A stretch of DNA of 13,267 bases. It comes from DATGQT01 sp035304085 (GTDB lineage Bacteria > Bacteroidota > Rhodothermia > Rhodothermales > Rubricoccaceae). Under the pieces are notes generated by a model that worked only from the letters and a program-made list of their open reading frames with translations, was not told the DNA's origin and made no database searches. Shown piece after piece: positions 7,423 to 13,267 of this stretch. The stretch is taken from NCBI GenBank assembly GCA_035304085.1, contig DATGQT010000342.1, forward strand, positions 1-13,267, written 5' to 3'. Each line of letters opens with the position of its first letter. The stretch's first letter is position 1. The translations under genes were made by a program, and so were the position numbers.

Positions 7423-9027
7423 TCAGTGGGAGCCGGCGTGGACGTGCTCCTCGGCCATCTCCACGGCCGAGAGCGCGTTGACGACGCCGCCCGTCACCGA
7501 GAGCGTGCCGAAGGCCACCTGCTCGCCCGTCTCGCTCCCCGGCCGCGGCACCTGCGCGTCGTGGCGGACGACGGAGTCGAGGATGATCTCGCGCACGTCG
7601 GCCGGGGTGAGGTCGGGGTAGTAGGCGAGCAGCAGGGCGGCGACGCCGGAGACGAGGGGGGCGGCGAGGCTCGTGCCGTCGGCGGCGCCGTAGCCGTCGC
7701 CGGGGGCGAGGCTGTAGATCCGCTCGCCGGGGGCGAACACGTCCACCCGCGTCCGGCCGTAGTTGCTGAAGCCGGCGGCGAGGGCGGCGTCCCAGCGCGA
7801 GGCGCCCACCTCGATCCAGTTCGTGGCCTCGGGGCCGCCCTCGATCAACCGGCTCGGGAAGTTCGGTTCCACGTCGATGTCGGCGCCGTCGTTGCCGGCG
7901 GCGTGGACGAGGAGGACGCCGCGCTCCTCGGCGTAGCGGACGGCCTCGTCCACCCACGGCTTCTGCGGGGAGTACCCCTTCCCGAAGCTCATGTTGATGA
8001 CGTCGGCGCCGTTGTCGACGGCGTAGCGGATGGCGTTGGCGACGTCCTTGTCGCGCTCGTCGCCGTCGGGGACGGTGCGGACGGGCATGATGAGCACGCG
8101 CGGGGCGATGCCGTCGATGCCGACGCCGTTGCCGCGGACGGCCGCGATGACGCCGGCGACGGCGGTGCCGTGGCTGGGGTCCGGGCCGGCCACGTCGGGG
8201 TTGCCGTAGAAGCGGTCCTCGGGGTCGTCGTAGTCGTCGCCGACGATGTCGCGGGGGTCGAAGTCGGGGTTGAGCCCGTAGTCGAGGCGGCCCTGGAGGC
8301 TCCCGAGCTGGTCGGCGAGGTCGGCGGCGGTGATGCCGTTGGCGGCGAGGTAGAGGAGGATGTCGACGGCCTGGAGGAGGTCGGGGTCCGTCGTCTGGAT
8401 GGCCTCGAGGTCCTCGGTGGTGTAGGGCTCGCCCTCGCCGAGGCCGAGGTGGGCGCGGACGAGGGCGTCGGCGCGCTGGACGAGCGGGTTGATGCCGGCG
8501 AGCTGGGCGACGTACCCCTCGTACTCCATCCGCTCGGTGGCCAGCTCGGCCTCGAGCTCAGCCAGGCGCGCCTGCGCCGCGGCGTCGGCCGTGCCGGCGG
8601 CGACCTCGGCCCTCAGGCGGGCCACCTCGCGCGCGAGCTCGAGCGTGTCGTACTGCACGTTCCGCCCGTCGGCGCCGCCGATGAAGTTCCAGCCGTGGAC
8701 GTCGTCGACGTACCCGTTCCCGTCGTCGTCGACGCCGTTGCCGGGGACCTCGTCCTCGTTCGTCCAGATCTGCCCCTCGAAGTCCTCGTGCTCGATGTCC
8801 ACGCCGCCGTCGATCACGGCCACGACGACCGTCCGCGCCGGCGTGCGGCCCTCGAGCGCCTCGTAGGCGCGGTGGACCGAGAGGCCGTGGACGCCGTCGG
8901 CCTCGTGGTCGTCGAGGTACCAGTCGTTAGAGGGCCCGGCGGCGGGCTGGGCGAGCGCGGCGGGCGCGGCGGTGAGGGCGAAGCCAAAGGCGAGGAGGAG
9001 CCCGAGGCGGGCGAGGCGAGGGCGCAT
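7423..9027 (-). CDS. Exported subtilisin-like serine protease (S8) with a large helical insert
   Basis: This is a 534-residue peptidase of the S8 family. The N-terminus is a typical Sec signal peptide: MRPRLARLG, a hydrophobic stretch and the likely cleavage site APAALA-QP near residue 27. The catalytic triad is Asp73 (VAVIDGGVDIEHEDF), His286 (DPSHGTAVAGV) and Ser453 (DGTSLAAPLVSG), with oxyanion Asn379 (HAAGNDG). Asp and His are much farther apart than in simple subtilisins. Residues about 125-280 form an insert, with a probable coiled coil at 128-170 (LELAREVARLRAEV, LAELEAELATERMEYE). An acidic, possibly calcium-binding stretch (NGVDDDGNGYVDD) lies at 97-109. There is no separate propeptide of usual size and no recognisable type IX secretion C-terminal domain, because the protein ends EEHVHAGSH after the peptidase domain. 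It is divergent from porX, with 212 bp between them. Confidence 0.93.
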   Translation of the reverse strand: MRPRLARLGLLLAFGFALTAAPAALAQPAAGPSNDWYLDDHEADGVHGLSVHRAYEALEGRTPARTVVVAVIDGGVDIEHEDFEGQIWTNEDEVPGNGVDDDGNGYVDDVHGWNFIGGADGRNVQYDTLELAREVARLRAEVAAGTADAAAQARLAELEAELATERMEYEGYVAQLAGINPLVQRADALVRAHLGLGEGEPYTTEDLEAIQTTDPDLLQAVDILLYLAANGITAADLADQLGSLQGRLDYGLNPDFDPRDIVGDDYDDPEDRFYGNPDVAGPDPSHGTAVAGVIAAVRGNGVGIDGIAPRVLIMPVRTVPDGDERDKDVANAIRYAVDNGADVINMSFGKGYSPQKPWVDEAVRYAEERGVLLVHAAGNDGADIDVEPNFPSRLIEGGPEATNWIEVGASRWDAALAAGFSNYGRTRVDVFAPGERIYSLAPGDGYGAADGTSLAAPLVSGVAALLLAYYPDLTPADVREIILDSVVRHDAQVPRPGSETGEQVAFGTLSVTGGVVNALSAVEMAEEHVHAGSH

Positions 9028-9054
9028 GGGGGCGGGGTGCTAAAAAAGGAGCGG

Positions 9055-9061
9055 CAGTATA
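9055..9061 (-). promoter_or_regulatory. Possible -10 element for the protease gene
   Basis: On the minus strand TATACTG lies about 28 bp before the ATG at 9027 and is followed by a T-rich run (CTTTTTTAG, 9050-9042) in the leader. It resembles TATATTG upstream of recJ and loosely fits the Bacteroidota TAnnTTTG -7 box with one base missing. No clear upstream TTG box is seen. This is a weak call based on AT-rich contrast with the surroundings. Confidence 0.3.
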
Positions 9062-9109
9062 CGACGGCCGGAGAAGGCGCGGCGGAGGCAGGCTAACGCG
9101 TGGAGGCGC

Positions 9110-9123
9110 GGCGTTGATACGCC
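9110..9123. promoter_or_regulatory. Short palindrome in the protease/porX divergent spacer
   Basis: GGCGT-TGAT-ACGCC is a perfect 5-bp inverted repeat around a 4-bp centre. It sits about midway between the divergent protease and porX genes. It could be an operator or part of a porX leader, but palindromes of this size are common by chance. Confidence 0.2.
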
Positions 9124-9133
9124 GGCCGGTGTT

Positions 9134-9240
9134 GAGAATGGAGGGAGAACGGCGTGCCCTCCCCGGCCTCCACCCGTGCCCGGATCCTTCGCGCCGCGCC
9201 CCCGGTTCTCCATCCTCCATCCTCCATCTTCCATCCTCCA
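9134..9240. repeat. Heptamer-repeat element ending exactly at the porX start codon
   Basis: Five consecutive 7-mers occupy 9206-9240: TTCTCCA, TCCTCCA, TCCTCCA, TCTTCCA, TCCTCCA. The final A of the last copy is the first base of the porX ATG. About 50 bp upstream, 9134-9152 (with GAATGGAGGGAGAACGG) is an imperfect inverted counterpart, clearest at GGAGAAC (9144-9150) against GTTCTCC (9205-9211). The immediate leader of porX is therefore C/T-rich, G-free for 35 nt, and has no Shine-Dalgarno sequence. Confidence 0.85.
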
Positions 9241-10808
9241 TGCCGCGCATCCTCTGGGCCGACGACGAGATCGACCTCCTCCGCCCCCACGTCCTCTTCC
9301 TCGAAGCCAAGGGCTACGACGTCGACAGCGTCACCAACGGCGCCGACGCCGTCGCCCGCGCCCGCGCCCACCGCTACGACGTCGTCTTCCTCGACGAGCA
9401 GATGCCGGGCCTCGGCGGGCTCGACGCCCTCACCGAGATCAAGGCGGCGCAGCCCGGCCTCCCCGTCGTCATGATCACGAAGAGCGAGGAGGAGCACATC
9501 ATGGAGGACGCCCTCGGCGGCCAGATCTCGGACTACCTCATCAAGCCGGTCAACCCCAAGCAGATCCTGCTGACGGTCAAGCGGCTGCTGGAGGGGGAGA
9601 AGATCCGCGAGCAGAAGGCGAGCCAGGACTACCTCCAGGCCTTCGGCCGCCTCTCGATGCAGCTCGGCGGCGACCTCGACGTGGCCGGGTGGGAGGAGGT
9701 CTACGGCACGCTCGTCCGCTACGACCTCGAGCTGGAGGGGGCCGAGGAGGGCGTCCGCCAGATCCTGGAGGACCAGTACCGCGAGGCCAACGGCCAGTTC
9801 GCCCGGTTCGTCGAGGAGGCGTACCCCGGCTGGATCGCCGCGGCGAAGGCGGGCGAGAAGCCGGGCGAGGCCCGGCCCCCCCTCAGCCACGACGTCATCC
9901 CGCAGTGGGTGCTCCCGAAGCTGAAGGACGGCCGCCCCGTCGTCTTCCTCCTCATCGACTGCATGCGCTACGACCAGTGGCTGCTGTTCGAGCGCCTGCT
10001 CTTCCCGCTCTTCGAGGTCGAGAAGGACTGGCACGTGGGGCTGCTCCCGACGGCGACGCCGTTCTCGCGCAACGCCATCTTCTCGGGGCTGCTGCCCATC
10101 GACATCGCGCAGCGCTTCCCCCGCCGCTGGAGCACCTCCGAGCGCGAGGACGAGGCCTCGCTCAACCAGTACGAGGAGGAGTTCCTCCAGGACCTCCTCG
10201 CGCGGAAGCACCTCGACGTGCGCATGCGCTACGACAAGCTCGTCAGCCAGGCCGACGGCGCCACCTTCGCCGAGTCCGTCCGCGACTACCTCCAGCACGA
10301 CCTCGCCGCCGTCGTCGTCAACTTCGTCGACATCCTCGCCCACTCCCGGAGTGACACCGCCATCCTCCGCGAGATCGCGCCGGACGAGCGGGCCTACCGC
10401 GCCCTCACGATGGCGTGGTTCGAGCACTCCTGGCTCTACGCCGCCCTCCAGGAGCTCGCCCGCCAGGACTGCACCGTCGTCGTGTCTACCGACCACGGCG
10501 CCGTGCGCGCCCTCCGCGCCACCAAGGTCATCGGCGACCGCGAGACGAGCACGAGCCTCCGCTACAAGCACGGCCGCAACCTCAAGGTCGACGGCTCCGA
10601 CGCCATCTTCGTCAAGGAGCCCGAGGCGTACGGGCTCCCCCGCGGCGGCATCAACGAGAACTACATCTTCGCCCGCGGCGACTACTACTTCGTCTACCCG
10701 ACGAACTACCACCGCTACCTCAACCAGTACCACGACACGTTCCAGCACGGCGGCGTGAGCATGGAGGAGATGCTGCTCCCCGTCGCCACGCTCCGCCCGC
10801 GCGGGTGA
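9240..10808 (+). CDS. porX: PorX-type response regulator with PglZ phosphodiesterase domain
   Basis: In Bacteroidota PorX is the response regulator partnered with histidine kinase PorY. It controls type IX secretion and gliding genes and has a zinc-dependent PglZ domain that cleaves oligonucleotides. The 522-residue product has a complete receiver domain (residues 2-120) with acidic residues Asp8-Asp9, phosphoacceptor Asp52 (VVFLDEQMPG), Thr80 and Lys102 (IKPVNP). A helical linker (about 121-215) leads to the PglZ domain (about 230-518): LLIDCMRYDQW (Asp240), the threonine loop LLPTATPFSRNAIFSG (Thr271/Thr273), VNFVDILAHSRSD (Asp364, His368), VVSTDHG (Asp418, His419) and FQHGGVSMEEMLLP (His503). 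All expected metal-site residue types are present, so it should be active. The ATG at 9240 starts MPRILWADDE, the normal receiver start. tsaE follows after 35 bp, as in many Bacteroidota. No kinase or por structural gene is in the window. Confidence 0.95.
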   Translation: MPRILWADDEIDLLRPHVLFLEAKGYDVDSVTNGADAVARARAHRYDVVFLDEQMPGLGGLDALTEIKAAQPGLPVVMITKSEEEHIMEDALGGQISDYLIKPVNPKQILLTVKRLLEGEKIREQKASQDYLQAFGRLSMQLGGDLDVAGWEEVYGTLVRYDLELEGAEEGVRQILEDQYREANGQFARFVEEAYPGWIAAAKAGEKPGEARPPLSHDVIPQWVLPKLKDGRPVVFLLIDCMRYDQWLLFERLLFPLFEVEKDWHVGLLPTATPFSRNAIFSGLLPIDIAQRFPRRWSTSEREDEASLNQYEEEFLQDLLARKHLDVRMRYDKLVSQADGATFAESVRDYLQHDLAAVVVNFVDILAHSRSDTAILREIAPDERAYRALTMAWFEHSWLYAALQELARQDCTVVVSTDHGAVRALRATKVIGDRETSTSLRYKHGRNLKVDGSDAIFVKEPEAYGLPRGGINENYIFARGDYYFVYPTNYHRYLNQYHDTFQHGGVSMEEMLLPVATLRPRG

Positions 10809-10868
10809 GCGGATCGGTTCGTCGGAAGACGATTGATGACCCGATGAACCGACCCTCCGATCACCCGC
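10801..10868. repeat. Extended imperfect inverted repeat spanning porX stop and tsaE start
   Basis: GCGGGTGA (10801-10808) pairs exactly with TCACCCGC (10861-10868). GGATCGGTTCGTCGG (10811-10825) pairs with CCGATGAACCGACCC (10841-10855) at 13 of 15 positions. The left arm includes the porX stop codon (10806-10808) and the right arm includes the tsaE ATG (10844-10846), so the start codon would be buried in a stem in the mRNA. A 7-bp rhythm is visible (TCGTCGG, AAGACGA, TTGATGA, CCCGATG, AACCGAC, CCTCCGA) but is weaker than in the other elements. Confidence 0.6.
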
Positions 10869-11317
10869 TCTACGCCCTCCTCCCGATCGAGACCGCTTCG
10901 CCGGAGGAGACCCTCGCCCTCGGTGAGCGCCTCGCCCGCCACCTTCGCCCCGGCGACGTGCTCGCCCTCTACGGCGACCTCGGCGCGGGCAAGACCCACC
11001 TCGTCAAGGGCCTCGCGCGCGGGCTGGGAGGGGACCCCGAGGACGTGTCCTCGCCCACCTTCACCCTCGTCAACGAGTACGCCACGCGCCCGCCCCTCTA
11101 TCACCTCGACCTGTACCGGATCGAGCGGCTGAGCGAGCTGGACGAGATCGGCGTCGAGGAGCTCCTCCACGGCGAGGGCGTCTGCGTGGTCGAGTGGCCG
11201 GAGCGGATGGAGCCCCTCCTGCCGCCGGGTACGCTTCGGGTCCGACTTCTGCATCTGGAGGGGGACCGGCGGCGGGTCGAGAAAGGGAGAGAGGGGGAGA
11301 GGGAGAAAGGGGGATGA
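10844..11317 (+). CDS. tsaE: tRNA t6A biosynthesis ATPase TsaE
   Basis: TsaE is the small P-loop ATPase that drives turnover of the TsaB-TsaD complex making threonylcarbamoyl-adenosine at position 37 of ANN-decoding tRNAs. The 157-residue product has the Walker A loop GDLGAGKTHLVKGLARGLG (from residue 44, with Lys50 and Thr51), the family motif SSPTFTLVNEY (69-79), YHLDLYRI (86-93) and the end motif VVEWPER (115-121). The ATG at 10844 gives the MNRPSDHPLYALLP start, 35 bp after porX. No better start is seen. The last dozen or so residues (VEKGREGEREKGG) are encoded by the purine-rich repeat of the tsaE/folC junction and are not part of the conserved fold. The stop overlaps an ATG of the folC frame as ATGA (11314-11317), which supports cotranscription with folC. 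Confidence 0.96.
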   Translation: MNRPSDHPLYALLPIETASPEETLALGERLARHLRPGDVLALYGDLGAGKTHLVKGLARGLGGDPEDVSSPTFTLVNEYATRPPLYHLDLYRIERLSELDEIGVEELLHGEGVCVVEWPERMEPLLPPGTLRVRLLHLEGDRRRVEKGREGEREKGG

Positions 11318-11363
11318 ACTCTCTCTCACCCTTTCTCCCCCTCACCCTTTCCCCCTCTCTCCC
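11285..11363. repeat. Nested purine/pyrimidine inverted repeat at the tsaE/folC junction
   Basis: The left half (from about 11281 to 11313) is all purine and the right half (11318-11366) is almost all pyrimidine. The outer arms GGGAGAGAGGGGGA (11285-11298) and TCCCCCTCTCTCCC (11350-11363) are perfect over 14 bp. The inner arms GGGAGAAAGGG (11301-11311) and CCCTTTCTCCC (11329-11339) are perfect over 11 bp. The right half reads as 7-mers CTCTCTC, ACCCTTT, CTCCCCC, TCACCCT, TTCCCCC, TCTCTCC (11321-11362). It encodes the TsaE tail and runs to 5 bp before the preferred folC ATG. Such homopurine/homopyrimidine mirror-rich DNA might also form triplex. Confidence 0.85.
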
Positions 11364-11367
11364 CCGC

Positions 11368-12651
11368 ATGACCTACCCCGCCGCCCTCGCCCTCCTCGAC
11401 GCCCTCCCGCGCTGGGCCGACGCGGGGGCGGCGGCCTACAGGCCGGGCCTGGCCCGGATGGCGGCGCTGATGGACGCGATGGGCCGGCCCCACGAGCGCC
11501 TCCGCGCCGTCCACGTCGCCGGCACCAACGGGAAGGGCTCGACGGCCTCCTTCGCCGCAGCCGTCGGCACGGCCGCCGGGCGGCGCGTGGGGCTCCACAC
11601 CTCGCCCCACCTGTTCGACTTCGCCGAGCGCCTCCGCCTCGACGGCCGCCCCGCCCCGCACGACTGGATCGCCGCCGCCGTCGCCCGCCACCGCGACGAC
11701 CTCCGGCGCATCGAGCCCAGCTACTTCGAGGCGAGCGTGGCCCTCGCGTTCCTCTACTTCGCCGAGGAGGCCGTGGACCTCGCCGTCGTCGAGGTCGGCC
11801 TCGGCGGGCGCCTCGACGCGACGAACGTGCTGCGGCCCGTCGCCTGCGGCATCACCGCCATCGGCCTCGACCACACCGACCTGCTGGGGGCGACGCTGGC
11901 CGAGATCGCGCGGGAGAAGGCGGGGATCGCAAAGCCCGGCGTGCCCCTCCTCACCAGCGCCGACCAGCCCGAGGTGCTGGAGGCCATCAGAGCCGCGGCG
12001 GCGGAGGCCGGGGCGCCGGTCGAGCGTGTGCGCGAGGCGGTGGCGGTGGCGGTGGACTCGGAGGCGCCGGACGGCCTCGTGCTTCGCCTCCGCACGCCCG
12101 TGCGCGACTACGGGCGGGTCCGTCTCGGGCTCGCCGGCGTGCACCAGGCCTGGAACGCCGCCCTCGCCGTGCGCCTGGCCGAGACGGCGCTGCCGGGCCT
12201 CCCCGAAGACGCCGTGCGCGCGGGGCTGGCGGGCGTGCGGCGCCTGAGCGGGCTGCGCGGCCGGTGCGAGACGTGGGCCGAGCACCCCCGCGTCGTCGCC
12301 GACGTGGCGCACAACCCGGACGGGTGGCGCGCCGCCCTCGCCTGCGCCCGGCCGGCTGGTGCGGGCCGGCTGTGGGCGCTCGTCGGCGTGATGGCGGACA
12401 AGGACGCGGGCGCCCTCGCCGCGCTGCTGGCCGAGGCCGGCGCGACGGCGCTGCCGGTAGCGCTGCCGTCGGCGCGGGCGCTGAGCCGGGAGGCCCTCGC
12501 GGCCATGCTGCGGGCGCGCGGCGTGCCCGTCGTGGACGTGGCGGGCGTGGACGAGGGGGTAGCGTGGTTCCGGCAGCGAGCCGGGTCGGGCGACGTCCTC
12601 CTCGTCACGGGCTCGCACCTCGCCGTCGAGGCCCTCGGGCGGGCGGCCTGA
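11368..12651 (+). CDS. folC: Folylpolyglutamate synthase / dihydrofolate synthase FolC
   Basis: FolC adds glutamate to dihydropteroate and/or to folates, using ATP, in the cytoplasm. The 427-residue product has the Mur-ligase-type P-loop VHVAGTNGKGSTASF (from residue 49). It also has LHTSPHLFDFAERLRLDG (from about 76) and VVEVGLGGRLDATNVLRP, the segment that holds Mg-binding and nucleotide contacts. GITAIGLDHTDLLGATLAEIAREKAGI follows, and the C-terminal domain has VVADVAHNPDGWRAAL and ALVGVMADKD. All are hallmarks of FolC. The preferred start is the ATG at 11368 (MTYPAALALLDALPRW), just after the pyrimidine repeat. An in-frame ATG at 11314 overlaps the tsaE stop as ATGA and would add 18 repeat-encoded residues (MNSLSPFLPL and so on). 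Conservation favours 11368, but translational coupling at 11314 cannot be excluded. Whether it is mono- or bifunctional cannot be told. Confidence 0.95.
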   Translation: MTYPAALALLDALPRWADAGAAAYRPGLARMAALMDAMGRPHERLRAVHVAGTNGKGSTASFAAAVGTAAGRRVGLHTSPHLFDFAERLRLDGRPAPHDWIAAAVARHRDDLRRIEPSYFEASVALAFLYFAEEAVDLAVVEVGLGGRLDATNVLRPVACGITAIGLDHTDLLGATLAEIAREKAGIAKPGVPLLTSADQPEVLEAIRAAAAEAGAPVERVREAVAVAVDSEAPDGLVLRLRTPVRDYGRVRLGLAGVHQAWNAALAVRLAETALPGLPEDAVRAGLAGVRRLSGLRGRCETWAEHPRVVADVAHNPDGWRAALACARPAGAGRLWALVGVMADKDAGALAALLAEAGATALPVALPSARALSREALAAMLRARGVPVVDVAGVDEGVAWFRQRAGSGDVLLVTGSHLAVEALGRAA

Positions 12652-12674
12652 AGGTGTATCGGTGCCACGGGTGC

Positions 12675-12697
12675 GCGGGCGCGAACCCGGCGCCCGC
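12675..12697 (+). terminator. Hairpin after folC
   Basis: GCGGGCGC (12675-12682) pairs perfectly with GCGCCCGC (12690-12697) around a 7-nt loop, 23 nt after the folC stop. There is no T-tract behind it. It is a plausible end of the porX-tsaE-folC transcript. Confidence 0.5.
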
Positions 12698-12719
12698 TGC
12701 CCCGTATACCTCAATCCCT

Positions 12720-12770
12720 GACCGTTCGCGGTCTGGATTCTGCTGCGCGTGGGCCTTAATCTTTAGCTGC
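12720..12770 (+). promoter_or_regulatory. Candidate rho promoter region with UUCG hairpin upstream
   Basis: GACCG-TTCG-CGGTC (12720-12733) is a perfect 5-bp stem with a TTCG loop. It is followed by the AT-rich stretch CCTTAATCTTTAG (12754-12766), which resembles the Bacteroidota TAnnTTTG -7 box with an extra base. This is the most AT-rich spot between folC and rho and would place the transcript start near 12775, giving a rho leader of about 90-95 nt. No clear -33 box is seen. Confidence 0.3.
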
Positions 12771-12796
12771 TTACGGCTCGGCAGCCTGGCCGCGTA

Positions 12797-12871
12797 ATGC
12801 TCCCCTCCCCACCCGCCCTTCTCACGGCCGCTCTGCGTCGGTGCCCGGCCGGTGCCGCAGCCCCGCTATGA
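12797..12871 (+). promoter_or_regulatory. C-rich rho leader with a possible 24-codon leader ORF
   Basis: From 12800 to 12825 the plus strand has 18 C and a single G in 26 nt, within DNA where G and C are otherwise balanced. A C-rich, G-poor RNA is what Rho binds (rut), so this could be the site of Rho autoregulation, as known for the E. coli rho leader. An ATG at 12797 opens a 24-codon frame (MLPSPPALLTAALRRCPAGA...) through this region. Its TGA overlaps the rho ATG as ATGA (12868-12871), which would couple leader translation to rho translation and mask the rut site while ribosomes move over it. The peptide looks like no known family. The ORF could be chance. Confidence 0.35.
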
Positions 12872-13267
12872 ACATCGCCTCGCTCCACGAAAAGAAGATC
12901 TCGGAGCTCCAGCAGATCGCTCGCCGCCTCGGCGTGCGCGACTACGCCGACCTCCGCAAGCGCGACCTCATCTACCAGATCCTCGAGGCCAACGCCGAGT
13001 CCGACATCGACGAGGACGAGCTGCTGGCGACGGAGGAGGCCGCGGCCGGCGAAGACGCCTACGAGCGGGAGCCCGTCGAGCGCGGCGTGCGCGTGGACCG
13101 CCCCGCCGCCGCGGGCGCCACGAGCCCCCCGAGCCCGTCCCAGACCCCCGCCCAGCTCCGCCGCGCCGCCCGGATGAGCCGGCCCCGCCACCCCATCGCC
13201 GCGCACTGGCCGGCGTACATGCAGCGCTACGAGCCCGGCAGCGCCATGCTCGAGGGGATGATCCGGA
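12868..13267 (+). CDS. rho: Transcription termination factor Rho (5' part only)
   Basis: The first 133 codons are present and the gene runs off the right edge. Residues 1-45 match the Rho N-terminal helical domain: LHEKKISELQQIARRLGV, then DYADLRKRDLIYQILEANA. An acidic then proline/arginine-rich linker follows (about 46-110, with DIDEDELLATEEAAAGE and TSPPSPSQTPAQLRRAARMS), a long disordered insert of the kind seen in Bacteroidota and Actinobacteria Rho. The last visible residues, AMLEGMIR, match the position just before the cold-shock RNA-binding domain (normally followed by GVLEIMPDGYGFLR). The ATPase domain is not in the window, so a different Rho-N-domain protein is formally possible, but the match at the right edge argues for Rho. 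It would act as a hexameric RNA helicase that ends transcripts. Confidence 0.88.
   Translation, partial: MNIASLHEKKISELQQIARRLGVRDYADLRKRDLIYQILEANAESDIDEDELLATEEAAAGEDAYEREPVERGVRVDRPAAAGATSPPSPSQTPAQLRRAARMSRPRHPIAAHWPAYMQRYEPGSAMLEGMIR

Noticed and set aside
9206..9240. CRISPR array or mini-array
   Set aside because: The repeat unit is 7 bp with no spacers, and no cas gene is in the window.
9093..10748. Minus-strand open frame opposite porX
   Set aside because: It is valine/leucine/glutamate-rich low-complexity shadow sequence. The plus strand has complete PorX motifs.
12652..12867. tRNA or riboswitch in the folC-rho spacer
   Set aside because: I looked for a cloverleaf (a T-loop-like GTTCGAxTC and a matching acceptor stem) and found only GACCGTTCGCGGTC, which is a simple short hairpin. 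No riboswitch core was recognised.

Overview
The window comes from a very GC-rich bacterium. The gene content points to a high-GC member of the Bacteroidota/Rhodothermota branch, for example the Rhodothermales. The best evidence is a PorX-type response regulator (receiver domain plus PglZ phosphodiesterase) directly upstream of tsaE, an arrangement familiar from Bacteroidota. Supporting points are start codons without clear Shine-Dalgarno sequences and a Bacteroidota-style Rho with a long linker after its N-terminal domain. The taxonomic placement is inference. No rRNA, tRNA, IS element, integrase, CRISPR array or phage gene was seen, and base composition looks uniform, so this reads as chromosomal backbone.

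Layout. Positions 1-990 (-) hold the first 330 codons of a biotin carboxylase. A short divergent spacer with a sigma-54-like match leads to a zinc-finger-less DnaJ/CbpA-type co-chaperone (1109-2035, +). On the minus strand, typA/bipA (3235-5076) is followed by an unnamed TerB-like/PH-like protein (2082-3152). On the plus strand come a small GlsB/YeaQ-like membrane protein (5236-5517) and recJ (5596-7365). A strong two-way hairpin separates recJ from a convergent exported subtilisin-family protease (7423-9027, -). Divergent from the protease is a plus-strand run porX (9240-10808), tsaE (10844-11317) and folC (11368-12651). The window ends with the 5' part of rho (12868 onward), preceded by a leader with a C-rich, rut-like stretch.

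Functions. The genes cover fatty-acid or acyl-CoA carboxylation, protein folding, ribosome-associated stress GTPase activity, DNA repair, control of secretion (PorX), tRNA t6A modification (TsaE), folate metabolism and transcription termination. The porX-tsaE-folC run looks like one transcription unit.

The most unusual signal is not a gene. Four intergenic spacers (typA 3' side, typA 5' side, porX 5' side, tsaE/folC junction), and less clearly the porX/tsaE junction, carry elements with one design: two inverted arms built from degenerate repeats with a period of about 7 or 14 bp, placed tightly against start and stop codons. Each element has its own private sequence, so a similarity search between them would miss the family. 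In places they overlap start codons, stop codons and even the last residues of TsaE. A 16-bp-period direct repeat at the end of the dnaJ-like gene may be a relative.
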